Shown here piece after piece: positions 20,328 to 28,495 of a DNA stretch of 34,759 nucleotides. Source of the stretch: Candidatus Bathyarchaeota archaeon (GTDB lineage Archaea > Thermoproteota > Bathyarchaeia > Bathyarchaeales > DTEX01). Each line of letters opens with the position of its first letter. Within the stretch, counting starts at the first letter, position 1. The notes beneath the pieces are model-generated. The model searched no databases. It saw nothing but the letters and a program-made list of their open reading frames with translations, and was not told the DNA's origin. A program made the translations under genes and the position numbers. The DNA lies in the NCBI GenBank assembly GCA_018396435.1, contig JAGTRG010000010.1:1-34759 (forward strand), read 5' to 3'.

Positions 20328-20989
20328 TAAATTTTGCGAACCCTCACAAGCGAGGCTAAATCACGGCTTAAGGCTTGGCTTCTTCTATCTACTTTAATAG
20401 TTACTGGACCATTGAAGGGGGCCTTATCAATCACATCAATGCGTTTTTTCGGTTTTATGCCAATCATGCTGAAGTACTGCAGAAGGGAGCTTCCTTCGTC
20501 AGTAATCTTTGTAATTATCCCCCCATCTCCAATATTCAGTTCGATGAGAGATTGCGTTTCCTCCTCAAATATTTCGCCACGCTCTGTTGGAATCGGATTC
20601 CCATGCGGACAGGTTTTCGGATAGCCAAGAGCCACCTCAATTTTTCCCGCAATCTCCTCCGATATCCAATGCTCAAGCTGACAAGCCGCATCATGCGCCT
20701 CATACCATTCGATTCCTAAGAAATCTGCAAGGAGGCACTCAAGTAACCTATGTTTCCTAATGACACCCATAGCTATTTTAAATCCCTTCTCCGTCAACTG
20801 CACTCCCTTGTAAGGCGCATGAGTTATCAGAAGATTCTTCTCAAGTCTCTCAATCGTGTTAGTTACGGTTCCGGGTGCAACGCTTAAAATCCTAACTAGG
20901 TCGCTTGTTCTGGCTACGCCTCTCTGCTCCTGAAGCCTATAGATGACCTCAAGATACTCCTCAATTACATCGGAAACTTTCGATGGCAA
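20327..20989 (-). CDS. DtxR/MntR/SirR-family metal-dependent repressor with C-terminal FeoA-like domain
   Basis: VIEEYLEVIYRLQEQRGVARTSDLVRILSVAPGTVTNTIERLEK; DAACQLEHWISEEIAGKIEVALGYPKTCPHGNPIPT; C-terminal FSMIGIKPKKRIDVIDKAPFNGPVTIKV. Confidence 0.92.
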   Translation of the reverse strand: MPSKVSDVIEEYLEVIYRLQEQRGVARTSDLVRILSVAPGTVTNTIERLEKNLLITHAPYKGVQLTEKGFKIAMGVIRKHRLLECLLADFLGIEWYEAHDAACQLEHWISEEIAGKIEVALGYPKTCPHGNPIPTERGEIFEEETQSLIELNIGDGGIITKITDEGSSLLQYFSMIGIKPKKRIDVIDKAPFNGPVTIKVDRRSQALSRDLASLVRVRKI

Positions 20990-21028
20990 TGCTTCGCCTC
21001 TCTTTTTACGATTTTTCTAAAACAGAAT

Positions 21029-21042
21029 TACGAATAGTCGTA
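21029..21042. promoter_or_regulatory. Candidate DtxR operator: TACGA-ATAG-TCGTA just downstream of TATA-like element of dtxR-feoAB
   Basis: Perfect 5-bp dyad directly adjoining CTTAAATA (minus strand), about 40-53 nt upstream of the repressor ATG (20989). Confidence 0.45.
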
Positions 21043-21088
21043 TTTAAGCGTTATATACCGCTTGGAGAAGAAATATGGAGGGATTCTG

Positions 21089-21505
21089 TTAGGGCGATAC
21101 CACAGCAATTTTAACTTGCTTAACGCCTTTCTTAGGCATTAACTCCTGCGCTAGATTTCTTATTTCGCCAGCTTTACCGTTAACTGCGATCATCTCTAGG
21201 CATTTATCCTCTTCTAGATGTATGTGCGTCGTTGATGATATTATATTTCTGAATTTATGCTGGATTTCCATGATCTTCTCTAGTAGGTTGGGCTTATCTA
21301 AATAGTATAAGATGAGTATCGCCCCGGCCATCTGCTCCGTTTCCCCGCGTGTCCATTTAAATTCGCTTATAAAGGTTCGCATAGCGTCATGAACGGCTTT
21401 AGAACGGTTTTCATAATTCATGCTCTTCCAGGCGCTGTCAAATTCTTCAACGAGTGCTGGTGGAAGTGAAATGCTAAAACGTACAACGCCAGCTTTATCT
21501 TGCAT
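21089..21505 (-). CDS. nikR: NikR nickel-responsive regulator
   Basis: RHH N-terminus VVRFSISLPPALVEEFDSAWKSMNYENRSKAVHDAMR; C-terminal metal ligands IQHKF, THIHL, DKC fit the H/H/H/C NikR nickel site. Confidence 0.92.
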   Translation of the reverse strand: MQDKAGVVRFSISLPPALVEEFDSAWKSMNYENRSKAVHDAMRTFISEFKWTRGETEQMAGAILILYYLDKPNLLEKIMEIQHKFRNIISSTTHIHLEEDKCLEMIAVNGKAGEIRNLAQELMPKKGVKQVKIAVVSP

Positions 21506-21842
21506 TTAGACACCAAAGATAATTTGGGGCATGGTTATAGTTAAAATTTTTTAATTCCTAAAACCCAATGTAAAGAGTTTTAAGAGAACCCCTAGGCTGT
21601 TTGGTCAGTAAAGTTTCACGGTTATATCAGTCTCGCTTATTATATTGGTCTTAGCATACCAGCGTGAGGGTGTAGGTTCAGGATGGCTGGTAAGAAGCGC
21701 ATTAAGAACAGAATCTTTTCCTCTTTCTCAGAAGCAGTTAAAATTTTCGAATTAAACACGCAAAAATTATAGCATTTAAAGCATGTCAGAATCATCATGG
21801 ACGCGCTTGAATATGCCCTTAGGGGGTTAAATTTTTAAGTTT

Positions 21843-21870
21843 GTGTTACATTATAACTTTTTAGTAACAT
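21843..21870. promoter_or_regulatory. Candidate NikR operator GTGTTAC-N14-GTAACAT
   Basis: Inverted repeat GTGTTAC ATTATAACTTTTTA GTAACAT, 38-65 nt upstream of the ABC ATPase start, spanning a TATA-like ATTATAA; resembles the GTGTTAC-N14/15-GTAACAC type reported for Geobacter NikR. Confidence 0.7.
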
Positions 21871-21907
21871 CATGGAAGGTAAGTGTTTAAAGCGGTGACT
21901 GAGCAGG

Positions 21908-22654
21908 ATGGAACCGATAATCGAACTTAGGGATGTTTCAACAGTGTACGAGGGCGAGAAGAGGCCCGCGATTAGGGATGTTAATCTCGCTTTTGAGGGG
22001 GGCGAGTTTGCTTATGTTATAGGGCCTAATGCCGCTGGAAAAACCACCCTCCTTGAGACTATAAATGGTTTACTGCCGATATTTAAGGGGCATATTTCGG
22101 TTCTAAACTTAGATGTGCAGAAGTATGGAAGGGAGGTTAGGTGTCAAATAGGTTATGTGCCGCAGGACTTTATGGTTGATCCTGGAGAGCCCTACGCTGC
22201 CCTAGATGTTGTTTTAATGGGCAGATATGGTAAGATCGGGGTTATAGGCATGCCCAGTAAGGAGGATAAAGAGAAAGCGATTGAAGCCATGAGGCTTCTA
22301 GAGATCGAGGATTTGGCCAACAAGCCGATTGGGAAGCTTTCCGGTGGACAGCAGCAGAAAGTTATGATTGCCAGAGCCATAGCTAAGGAGCCGAAAATTC
22401 TCTTGCTGGACGAACCGTTCAGCAACCTTGATCCTGAATCACGTGGTAAAATTTCTAAATTAATAGCCCAGATAAGTAGTGAACATAATTTAACCACGAT
22501 AATAGTCACCCATGATCTGCGTCAGATGGCGGAATCATGCAGCAGGGCAATAGTCATGAATAGCGGTAGGATAATTGCTGACTGCGAACCTAGGGAGGCG
22601 CTGGCGCTGATTGAAAAATGGAATTTCTCGGATTTCTGGAGGCATAATGGATGA
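21908..22654 (+). CDS. Metal ABC transporter ATP-binding protein (ZnuC-like)
   Basis: GPNAAGKTTLLETINGLLP, LSGGQQQKVMIARAIAKEPKILLLDEPFSNLDP. Confidence 0.88.
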   Translation: MEPIIELRDVSTVYEGEKRPAIRDVNLAFEGGEFAYVIGPNAAGKTTLLETINGLLPIFKGHISVLNLDVQKYGREVRCQIGYVPQDFMVDPGEPYAALDVVLMGRYGKIGVIGMPSKEDKEKAIEAMRLLEIEDLANKPIGKLSGGQQQKVMIARAIAKEPKILLLDEPFSNLDPESRGKISKLIAQISSEHNLTTIIVTHDLRQMAESCSRAIVMNSGRIIADCEPREALALIEKWNFSDFWRHNG

Positions 22655-23478
22655 TATATCTTGAGTATGCGATTTTTCAAAGGGCGCTTTTAGGCTGCGT
22701 ATTCATAGGCTTGCTCGGCGGCTTAATAGGCGTGTTCGTTGTGAAGATGAGGCTTTCAACCATAGGCTATTCAATGTCGCATAGCGCATTTGCAGGCGCA
22801 GCTTTAGGCGTAGCCTTATCCGTTGACCCCCTGTTAACCGCCATAGTTTTCTCAGCGGTCACTGCTGTCTTCATAGGTCCGGCTGCTGATAAAGCCCGCC
22901 TGCCCATCGACACAATAACAAGCATAGCGTTCTCGCTCAACATGGCTTTAGCATTCATCTTCTTAACGTTTTCACCTCAGATTGGGCTTTCAAGCGAGGT
23001 TGCAAGCGTTCTTTGGGGAAGCATAGTGTCCATAACAAATAGAGACCTAGTTTACTTGATAGCGTTATGCTCCATAACCCTTGCCCTAATCTACCTATTC
23101 TGGAAAGAGCTTTTCACAATAATGTTCGATAGGAAGATGGCTGAGGCTGATGGAGTAAACACTAAGATATTCGTGTACTTCATGATTTTCTTAGCCGGGA
23201 TAACCGTGGCTTTATCATTGAAGCTCGTAGGCGGATTGCTCGTTTACGCACTCCTTTTCAACCCTGCATCATCAGCTCTTCAATATTTGCACGACATGAG
23301 GAAAATTATTTTTCTTTCACCGATCATAGGGGCCGCATCATGTATAGCCGGCTTCTTCACATCTCTAATTTTCGACATACCCGTAGGCTCATGCATAGCC
23401 CTCATTTCAACCCTAATATTCGCAGTCTCAGTTATCCTTTCGCCTAAAAGGAGAAGGAGGTGGAGAAATGAGGGGTAA
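22651..23478 (+). CDS. Metal ABC transporter permease (ZnuB/ABC-3 family)
   Basis: FIGLLGGLIGVFVVKMRLSTIGYSMSHSAFAGAALGVAL; LVGGLLVYALLFNPASSALQ; 4-nt overlap with ATPase. Confidence 0.88.
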   Translation: MIYLEYAIFQRALLGCVFIGLLGGLIGVFVVKMRLSTIGYSMSHSAFAGAALGVALSVDPLLTAIVFSAVTAVFIGPAADKARLPIDTITSIAFSLNMALAFIFLTFSPQIGLSSEVASVLWGSIVSITNRDLVYLIALCSITLALIYLFWKELFTIMFDRKMAEADGVNTKIFVYFMIFLAGITVALSLKLVGGLLVYALLFNPASSALQYLHDMRKIIFLSPIIGAASCIAGFFTSLIFDIPVGSCIALISTLIFAVSVILSPKRRRRWRNEG

Positions 23479-24466
23479 TGAGGCAACAATGCTTTTGGCA
23501 GCGCTCTTAATCTTAAGCGCCATATTGCCATCTGCAGCCGCTGAAGAAGGTGAGAAGCCGATAATAGTGTGCACAACAAACGTTCTAGGTTCGATAGTTA
23601 AGGAGATAGCCGGCGAGGATGTGGACATTATTGTCCTAGTGAACCCTAGCCTTTGCCCAGCCGACTACGATATAAAGCCAAGCGACATATACGCCCTAAG
23701 CAATGCAAAAATATTATTCTACCATGACATACCAGGGGAGAAACCTTGGCTTAGAAACCTAATTGAGGCTGCTGGTAACGAAAATCTGATGCAAGTTAGG
23801 GTTCCCGGAACATACAATACGCCTACGGGTGCAAAAAGCTGCATAAAAATAATTGGCGGAAACCTCAGCATAGCGCTCTCAAAGGATTTCAGCAGCAAAG
23901 TATCAAGCATGCTTGACGCTGTGGATTATGTGGCAAATGAGATAAGAAGTGAAGCCCAATCCTTAGGCGTTGAGAAAGTCAGCGTAATATGCATGAATTG
24001 GCAAAAAACATTTGTTGAATGGGTCGGATTTAAAGTTGTCGCAACATATAATCCGCCTGAAACCCTCTCAGCCGGCGATATAGCCAATATCATTGATAAA
24101 GCGCGTAATGAAAGCGCTGCATTGATAATCGATAATCTTCAGTTAAGCGCTGAATTTGGGGCTTCAATAGCCTCCGAGGTTGGAGCAGTACACGTTGTTC
24201 TAACAAACTTTCCTGGAGCAATCCCCGGAACCGGGAATTTAACGCAAATGTTCCGGTATAATGCTAAACAGCTTTTCGAGGGCTTAGGGAGATGGAGGGC
24301 TATGAAGGAATTGGAGGCGGAAGTCAAGGAGCTCGCAGAATCTTTAAGGACTGAAACAGAGAGCCTAAAAAATCAACTGGCGGCTTTTCAGGCAGCAACA
24401 TTTGCGGCGACCACTGTTGCCGCCGTAGAGCTTATATTGCTGCTTGCTAAGAGGAAAAGGCGCTAA
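23468..24466 (+). CDS. Metal ABC transporter substrate-binding protein (ZnuA/TroA-like) with C-terminal membrane anchor
   Basis: Signal-like N-terminus; PIIVCTTNVLGSIVKEIAGEDVDIIVLVNPSLCPADYDIKPSDIYALSNAKILFYHDIPGE; C-terminal TM TFAATTVAAVELILLLAKRKRR. Confidence 0.82.
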   Translation: MRGNEATMLLAALLILSAILPSAAAEEGEKPIIVCTTNVLGSIVKEIAGEDVDIIVLVNPSLCPADYDIKPSDIYALSNAKILFYHDIPGEKPWLRNLIEAAGNENLMQVRVPGTYNTPTGAKSCIKIIGGNLSIALSKDFSSKVSSMLDAVDYVANEIRSEAQSLGVEKVSVICMNWQKTFVEWVGFKVVATYNPPETLSAGDIANIIDKARNESAALIIDNLQLSAEFGASIASEVGAVHVVLTNFPGAIPGTGNLTQMFRYNAKQLFEGLGRWRAMKELEAEVKELAESLRTETESLKNQLAAFQAATFAATTVAAVELILLLAKRKRR

Positions 24467-24540
24467 ACTTAAATGAAAAAGCAGCGTATTTTTGGTGTAA
24501 ATACAGCGAAGAAAATACTGAGTTTGGAGCTAATTGAAAG

Positions 24541-25053
24541 TTGCCGTTCACACCTTTTCATCTTGGACCGGCCTTATGCTTCGGGCTTCCGCTTCGAGAA
24601 CATATGCATGCACCAACATTTTTTCTGGCCAATATTATTGTGGATATTGAGCCGTTCATTGTTCTTGTTTTTGGACTTAATTATCCGTTACATGGGTATC
24701 TGCACACTTTTCTCTTCGCATCAATTCTAGGTTTAGCCCTAGGTTGCATAATGTTTTTCATGAGGGGAATCTTTCAAGGCTTTTTCAAAATTTTCCTCCT
24801 GGAAGGGGAGCGCATGGCAAATATCAAGGATTTCATTGTTGCCGGAATATCCGGCACAGTGCTGCATGTTCTCCTGGACTCGCCTTTAAATAATAATACA
24901 AAGCCGCTCTACCCATTAATGTTCAACCCATTTTATAAGCCCGCATTAATGCTGGAAATCCACAGCTTTTGCATATGGACCGGGCTTTTAGGCATGGCTT
25001 TTTACGTGCATCTTGTTTATAGGAGATCCTTCGTTAAAAATTCAGTTTCTTAA
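24541..25053 (+). CDS. Membrane protein resembling DUF4184/YdjM-like metal-dependent hydrolases (TTG start)
   Basis: MPFTPFHLGPALCFGLPLREHMHAPTFFLANIIVDIEPFIVLVFGLNYPLHGYLHTFL; conserved HLGP and YLHT motifs. Confidence 0.65.
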   Translation: MPFTPFHLGPALCFGLPLREHMHAPTFFLANIIVDIEPFIVLVFGLNYPLHGYLHTFLFASILGLALGCIMFFMRGIFQGFFKIFLLEGERMANIKDFIVAGISGTVLHVLLDSPLNNNTKPLYPLMFNPFYKPALMLEIHSFCIWTGLLGMAFYVHLVYRRSFVKNSVS

Positions 25054-26044
25054 GCACATCCCTATTCACTAGGTTTACCGGGATCTGACCGCTTAGGGCT
25101 CTGGCAACCTCTTCAGCGGCTTTTCTACGTATCTCATACAGCGACCTGTTTGAGTACCAGGCCATATGAGGCGTAATTACTACATTGTCTAACCTCAGCA
25201 GCGGATTATCTTTAGCCGGAGGTTCCTCCTCCAGAACATCTAGACCTGCTCCTGCTATCCACCTCTCCTCAAGGGCTTTGCACAGCGCTTTCTCATCGAT
25301 TATGCCGCCCCTGGAAACATTAATCAGGATGGCCTCCCGCTTCATGCTTCTAAGCTCCTTCCAACCTATCATATGTCTCGTTTCATTAGTGAGCGGTATG
25401 TGAATTGTAATTATGTCCGATTCCTTGATTAGAGTTTCAAAGTCGACTTTTTCAACGCCATATTCTCTGAACGCTTCTCCTAGAACGTAGGGGTCGTAGG
25501 CCACTATTTTAACTTCGAAACCTCTAAGTCTCTGCGCAACCTTTCTCCCAATCCTGCCGAAACCTATTATGCCAACGGTTTTATCCTTCAGCCTAGATAT
25601 CGGCTGAACAGCCTTCCAATCCCATTTATTCTCCTTCACATTACGATCAGCCCAAACAATTTTCCTAGCTAATGATAAAATTAGGCTAAGGGCATGATCC
25701 GCAACATCGGTAACATCGTATATGACGTTTGCGACAAATATTCCCTTCTCCGTGGCCGCGTCAACATCTATGTTATCAACCCCAACTCCATATCGAACGA
25801 TTATCTTCGCCTTCTGAAGGACCTCAATGACCCTTCTAGTTATCGGAGCGTACTGATTCAATAATCCATCAACGTCGCTGCAGCATTGAATAACATCATC
25901 CTCAGTTCTACATTGAAACTTAATAAGATCAGCGCCTATGCTAGATAAAACCTCCTCCTCAACCTCATGAGAACCATAATCCGAATCGGTTATCGCAACC
26001 CTAAATCTTCCCAAAATGATAACCTCCAAGAAATGTGGGCACAT
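25034..26044 (-). CDS. D-isomer-specific 2-hydroxyacid dehydrogenase (CtBP-like / PGDH family)
   Basis: VRYGVGVDNIDVDAATEKGI, GIIGFGRIGRKVAQRLRGF, INVSRGGIIDEKALCKALE, GLDVLEEEPP; true start may be near VAITDSDYG. Confidence 0.9.
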   Translation of the reverse strand: MCPHFLEVIILGRFRVAITDSDYGSHEVEEEVLSSIGADLIKFQCRTEDDVIQCCSDVDGLLNQYAPITRRVIEVLQKAKIIVRYGVGVDNIDVDAATEKGIFVANVIYDVTDVADHALSLILSLARKIVWADRNVKENKWDWKAVQPISRLKDKTVGIIGFGRIGRKVAQRLRGFEVKIVAYDPYVLGEAFREYGVEKVDFETLIKESDIITIHIPLTNETRHMIGWKELRSMKREAILINVSRGGIIDEKALCKALEERWIAGAGLDVLEEEPPAKDNPLLRLDNVVITPHMAWYSNRSLYEIRRKAAEEVARALSGQIPVNLVNRDVLKKLNF

Positions 26045-26091
26045 AGATGATTTAGCGCGTTAGAAAGCGACGCGCTAATTTACAGTTTCTT

Positions 26092-26394
26092 TTACTCACC
26101 ACTCTTCCGCTCGCCCTCGAAGGGTATGTTGCCAAATGGCGTGATTACTTGCCCCGATATTTTGTCACCCTCTACCATGCCCTTACAAGTTATAGTTACC
26201 GAACCCATCGGAGTTTCTATACGCTCCGTCCACTGAATCTTATCATCCTCTACTGTGCCTGTAAAACTCATCGTACCCAGCGGTGTCTCATTTGTGCCTG
26301 TTAAAACATTGCCGGATGTCTTAAGCGTTAATTTACCCCTATGTTTTCCCATTGGGGTCTGCATCGTAATTTCGTAGACGCCATCAACCACCAT
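26092..26394 (-). CDS. Small beta-rich protein of unknown function
   Basis: 100 aa with alternating beta pattern and repeated TPMG/TPLG/TPFG motif; Met start at 26394. Confidence 0.6.
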   Translation of the reverse strand: MVVDGVYEITMQTPMGKHRGKLTLKTSGNVLTGTNETPLGTMSFTGTVEDDKIQWTERIETPMGSVTITCKGMVEGDKISGQVITPFGNIPFEGERKSGE

Positions 26395-26682
26395 AATGCT
26401 TCACCTCACTTTTCATTGTGGTTTTCTTTATCTTTATATTTTTCCATAAAATAAAACAACTTTTATTGTTGTTAAATGTTTGGCGCAGGAAGACTCTGGA
26501 TCATGCAACCATGCTTTAAAGTTTTATATGTACATGAATTGAGTTCAACGGAGTATCTGCTTTAGGAAAGTTGGGCAGGTTATTATTTTTGCATTTGCAA
26601 AAGTAACTAGTCCAGTTTCTTCTCTTTGTCATTATTGAAATAATGAATTTTCCAGTTTTAGAAATCATTGGGATTGTTTTGT

Positions 26683-26910
26683 TCACTTTAACCGTTGGAG
26701 TTTATCAGTTAGTTCTCGTCTGGTTTCTGGTTTCTTTTGCCATTGTTCAGAATATGTCCTCCATTTTTCGGCGGAGATTTTTTCTTTTACTTTTAATTCA
26801 TTTAGTAGTTCAATGAATTTGGCGAATTGTTGTCGTTGTTTCATTAGTGCTTTTTCTGGCAGTTTTTCCCGTTGGGATACTGTGATTATTTTTGGGCGTG
26901 TAGGTTTCGT
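26683..26910 (-). other. Open frame of a possible degraded gene (coiled, basic)
   Basis: Manual translation: TKPTRPKIITVSQREKLPEKALMKQRQQFAKFIELLNELKVKEKISAEKWRTYSEQWQKKPETRRELTDKLQRLK; ATG at 26844. Confidence 0.3.
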
Positions 26911-26930
26911 CTAGGAATCTGCAGAAGTAG

Positions 26931-27234
26931 GTGATTTCCCATAGTTTTGTTCCAGAAGAGGTTATGAGGGCTGTTGCAGAAAAGGGTATGATAACAAACA
27001 GGAACACGATTCAGCTTAGGCTGAAGAGAAGGAAAATTCCTGCAAGGATGCCGGATCTGAGGGATTGTTATGCAACTTTTATGACGAAATAATTTGAGGG
27101 AGTCGGAGATAGACTTTCTGCAGGGGAGAATATCTGCAAGCATCTTCATGAGAAACTACTTTAACCCGGCGTGGATAAGTGACTTGAAGAGCAGAGCGTT
27201 AGAGAGCAAAACAGCTGCTAATAACGTTAAATAA
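26931..27234 (+). pseudogene. C-terminal part of an archaeal tyrosine recombinase (SSV/pNOB8-type integrase), frameshifted
   Basis: Frame 1: SFVPEEVMRAVAEKGMITNRNTIQLRLKRRKIPARMPDLRDCYATFMTK*; frame 2 from 27091: NLRESEIDFLQGRISASIFMRNYFNPAWISDLKSRALESKTAANNVK*. One frame change near 27087-27091. Confidence 0.72.
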
Positions 27235-27301
27235 ACCATAATTTTCTCCTTTTCCTTTTGTAGTTCCATGCGTAGAGGTTCGAGTGTTCTTTACACGCTT
27301 G

Positions 27302-28495
27302 CTATTGTTCCGTGTATGGTTTAAATTCCCAAGATTCTTTGTTCAAAAATATTTGCCTTAGAATTGTTGTGGCTTTTCCCCTGTCAAGGGACAGTAAGAG
27401 TTTGCCCATATGTTTGCAGAGCCTTTTGTTGGGTAGTGTTTTACTCCAGTCGGCGCAATCATGCATTACGATGCGATTTTTATGGTCTATGACTATATGA
27501 TATTCTTTTACTGTAGCTCTTATTTCGTTAGGTGTTTCTTGCTGGATGGTTACTTCATTGTCTTTGATTTGCTGGGCTCTTTTGATTCTTGCTTCGTCCA
27601 TGAAATACCGTATTAAGGTCTCAAAGTTTAGTTCTGATGGTTCGACAAAAGCCTCAAGTTTTGCCTCTTTTGTTTTTGTTGTTGTTTTGAAGTATTTTTT
27701 AATGGTGGTTTTTGCTTCTTCTTGCTCGGGTGTGAGGGGGCCAAGCATTTCTAGGATTTGGAGGCAGTTTTCAACGGCGTATCCGTGATAATGGTTGTTG
27801 AAGTATCCGTACACGGTATTGACTTTTTCAGCTGCCTCCTTTATTTTGGGAGCCCATGGTTCGAGTTCTTCTTGGCGGTATCTGTAGTTGTACCATGGTC
27901 TTGCTCCGTGGCCGTGCCATCGGAAATAGGCTATGTTTGATGTTATGTGTACTTCAGGCGGCAGCAAAGGTTCATCGACTATGGTGTATGCTATGTGGTA
28001 TTTTTCAAGTAGTTCAAATGTTTCTTCTTTCAGCCATGAAGGGTCTCTGAACTCAACTGCCCATTTAACTTGCGCGGGCAATATTTTGAAGAATTCTTCT
28101 ATTTGCTGTGGTTTGTAATCAAATTTAGGTGGAAGTTGGATGAGTATGCAGCCGAGTTTCCCGCTTAAATATAAAGGCTCCATAAGCTCTATGAATTTCT
28201 GGAGATCTTCTTCTATGCCTTCGTTTATATCGAGTTTTTTTGTGTGGGTGATTAATTTTGGCAGCTTTGCCGTGTATATGAAGTCTTCTGGTGAGTATTT
28301 TACCCAGCCCATAACTGTTCCTTTGGTTGGATATCGGTAGAATGTGGAGTCAATTTCGACTGTTCTGAAAACTTTTGAATAGGCTTTGAGTAGACTTTTG
28401 TCTTTTTTCGTATAGAATGGTCCTATCCAGTCTCTGTAGCTCCATCCGGATGTGCCCAGAAAAATTTTGTCAGAAAACGTGTTCAACGGTGTCAC
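27302..28495 (-). CDS. DUF72 (YecE-like TIM barrel) protein with SWIM-like C-terminal region
   Basis: FLGTSGWSYRDWIGPFYTK, EIDSTFYRYPTKGTVMGW, AVEFRDPSWL, YFRWHGHG, YFNNHYHGYAVENC; C-terminal HDCADWSKTLPNKRLCKHMGKLLLSL. Confidence 0.88.
   Translation of the reverse strand: MTPLNTFSDKIFLGTSGWSYRDWIGPFYTKKDKSLLKAYSKVFRTVEIDSTFYRYPTKGTVMGWVKYSPEDFIYTAKLPKLITHTKKLDINEGIEEDLQKFIELMEPLYLSGKLGCILIQLPPKFDYKPQQIEEFFKILPAQVKWAVEFRDPSWLKEETFELLEKYHIAYTIVDEPLLPPEVHITSNIAYFRWHGHGARPWYNYRYRQEELEPWAPKIKEAAEKVNTVYGYFNNHYHGYAVENCLQILEMLGPLTPEQEEAKTTIKKYFKTTTKTKEAKLEAFVEPSELNFETLIRYFMDEARIKRAQQIKDNEVTIQQETPNEIRATVKEYHIVIDHKNRIVMHDCADWSKTLPNKRLCKHMGKLLLSLDRGKATTILRQIFLNKESWEFKPYTEQ

Noticed and set aside
24473-24730. 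85-aa ORF after the metal-binding protein
   Set aside because: Overlaps the better-supported DUF4184-like frame starting at 24541.
27260-27300. GAGGTTCGAGTGTTC near the integrase remnant as a possible tRNA T-arm/att site
   Set aside because: Does not match the T-arm of tRNA-Val (GGTTCAAGTCC) and no cloverleaf can be formed around it.
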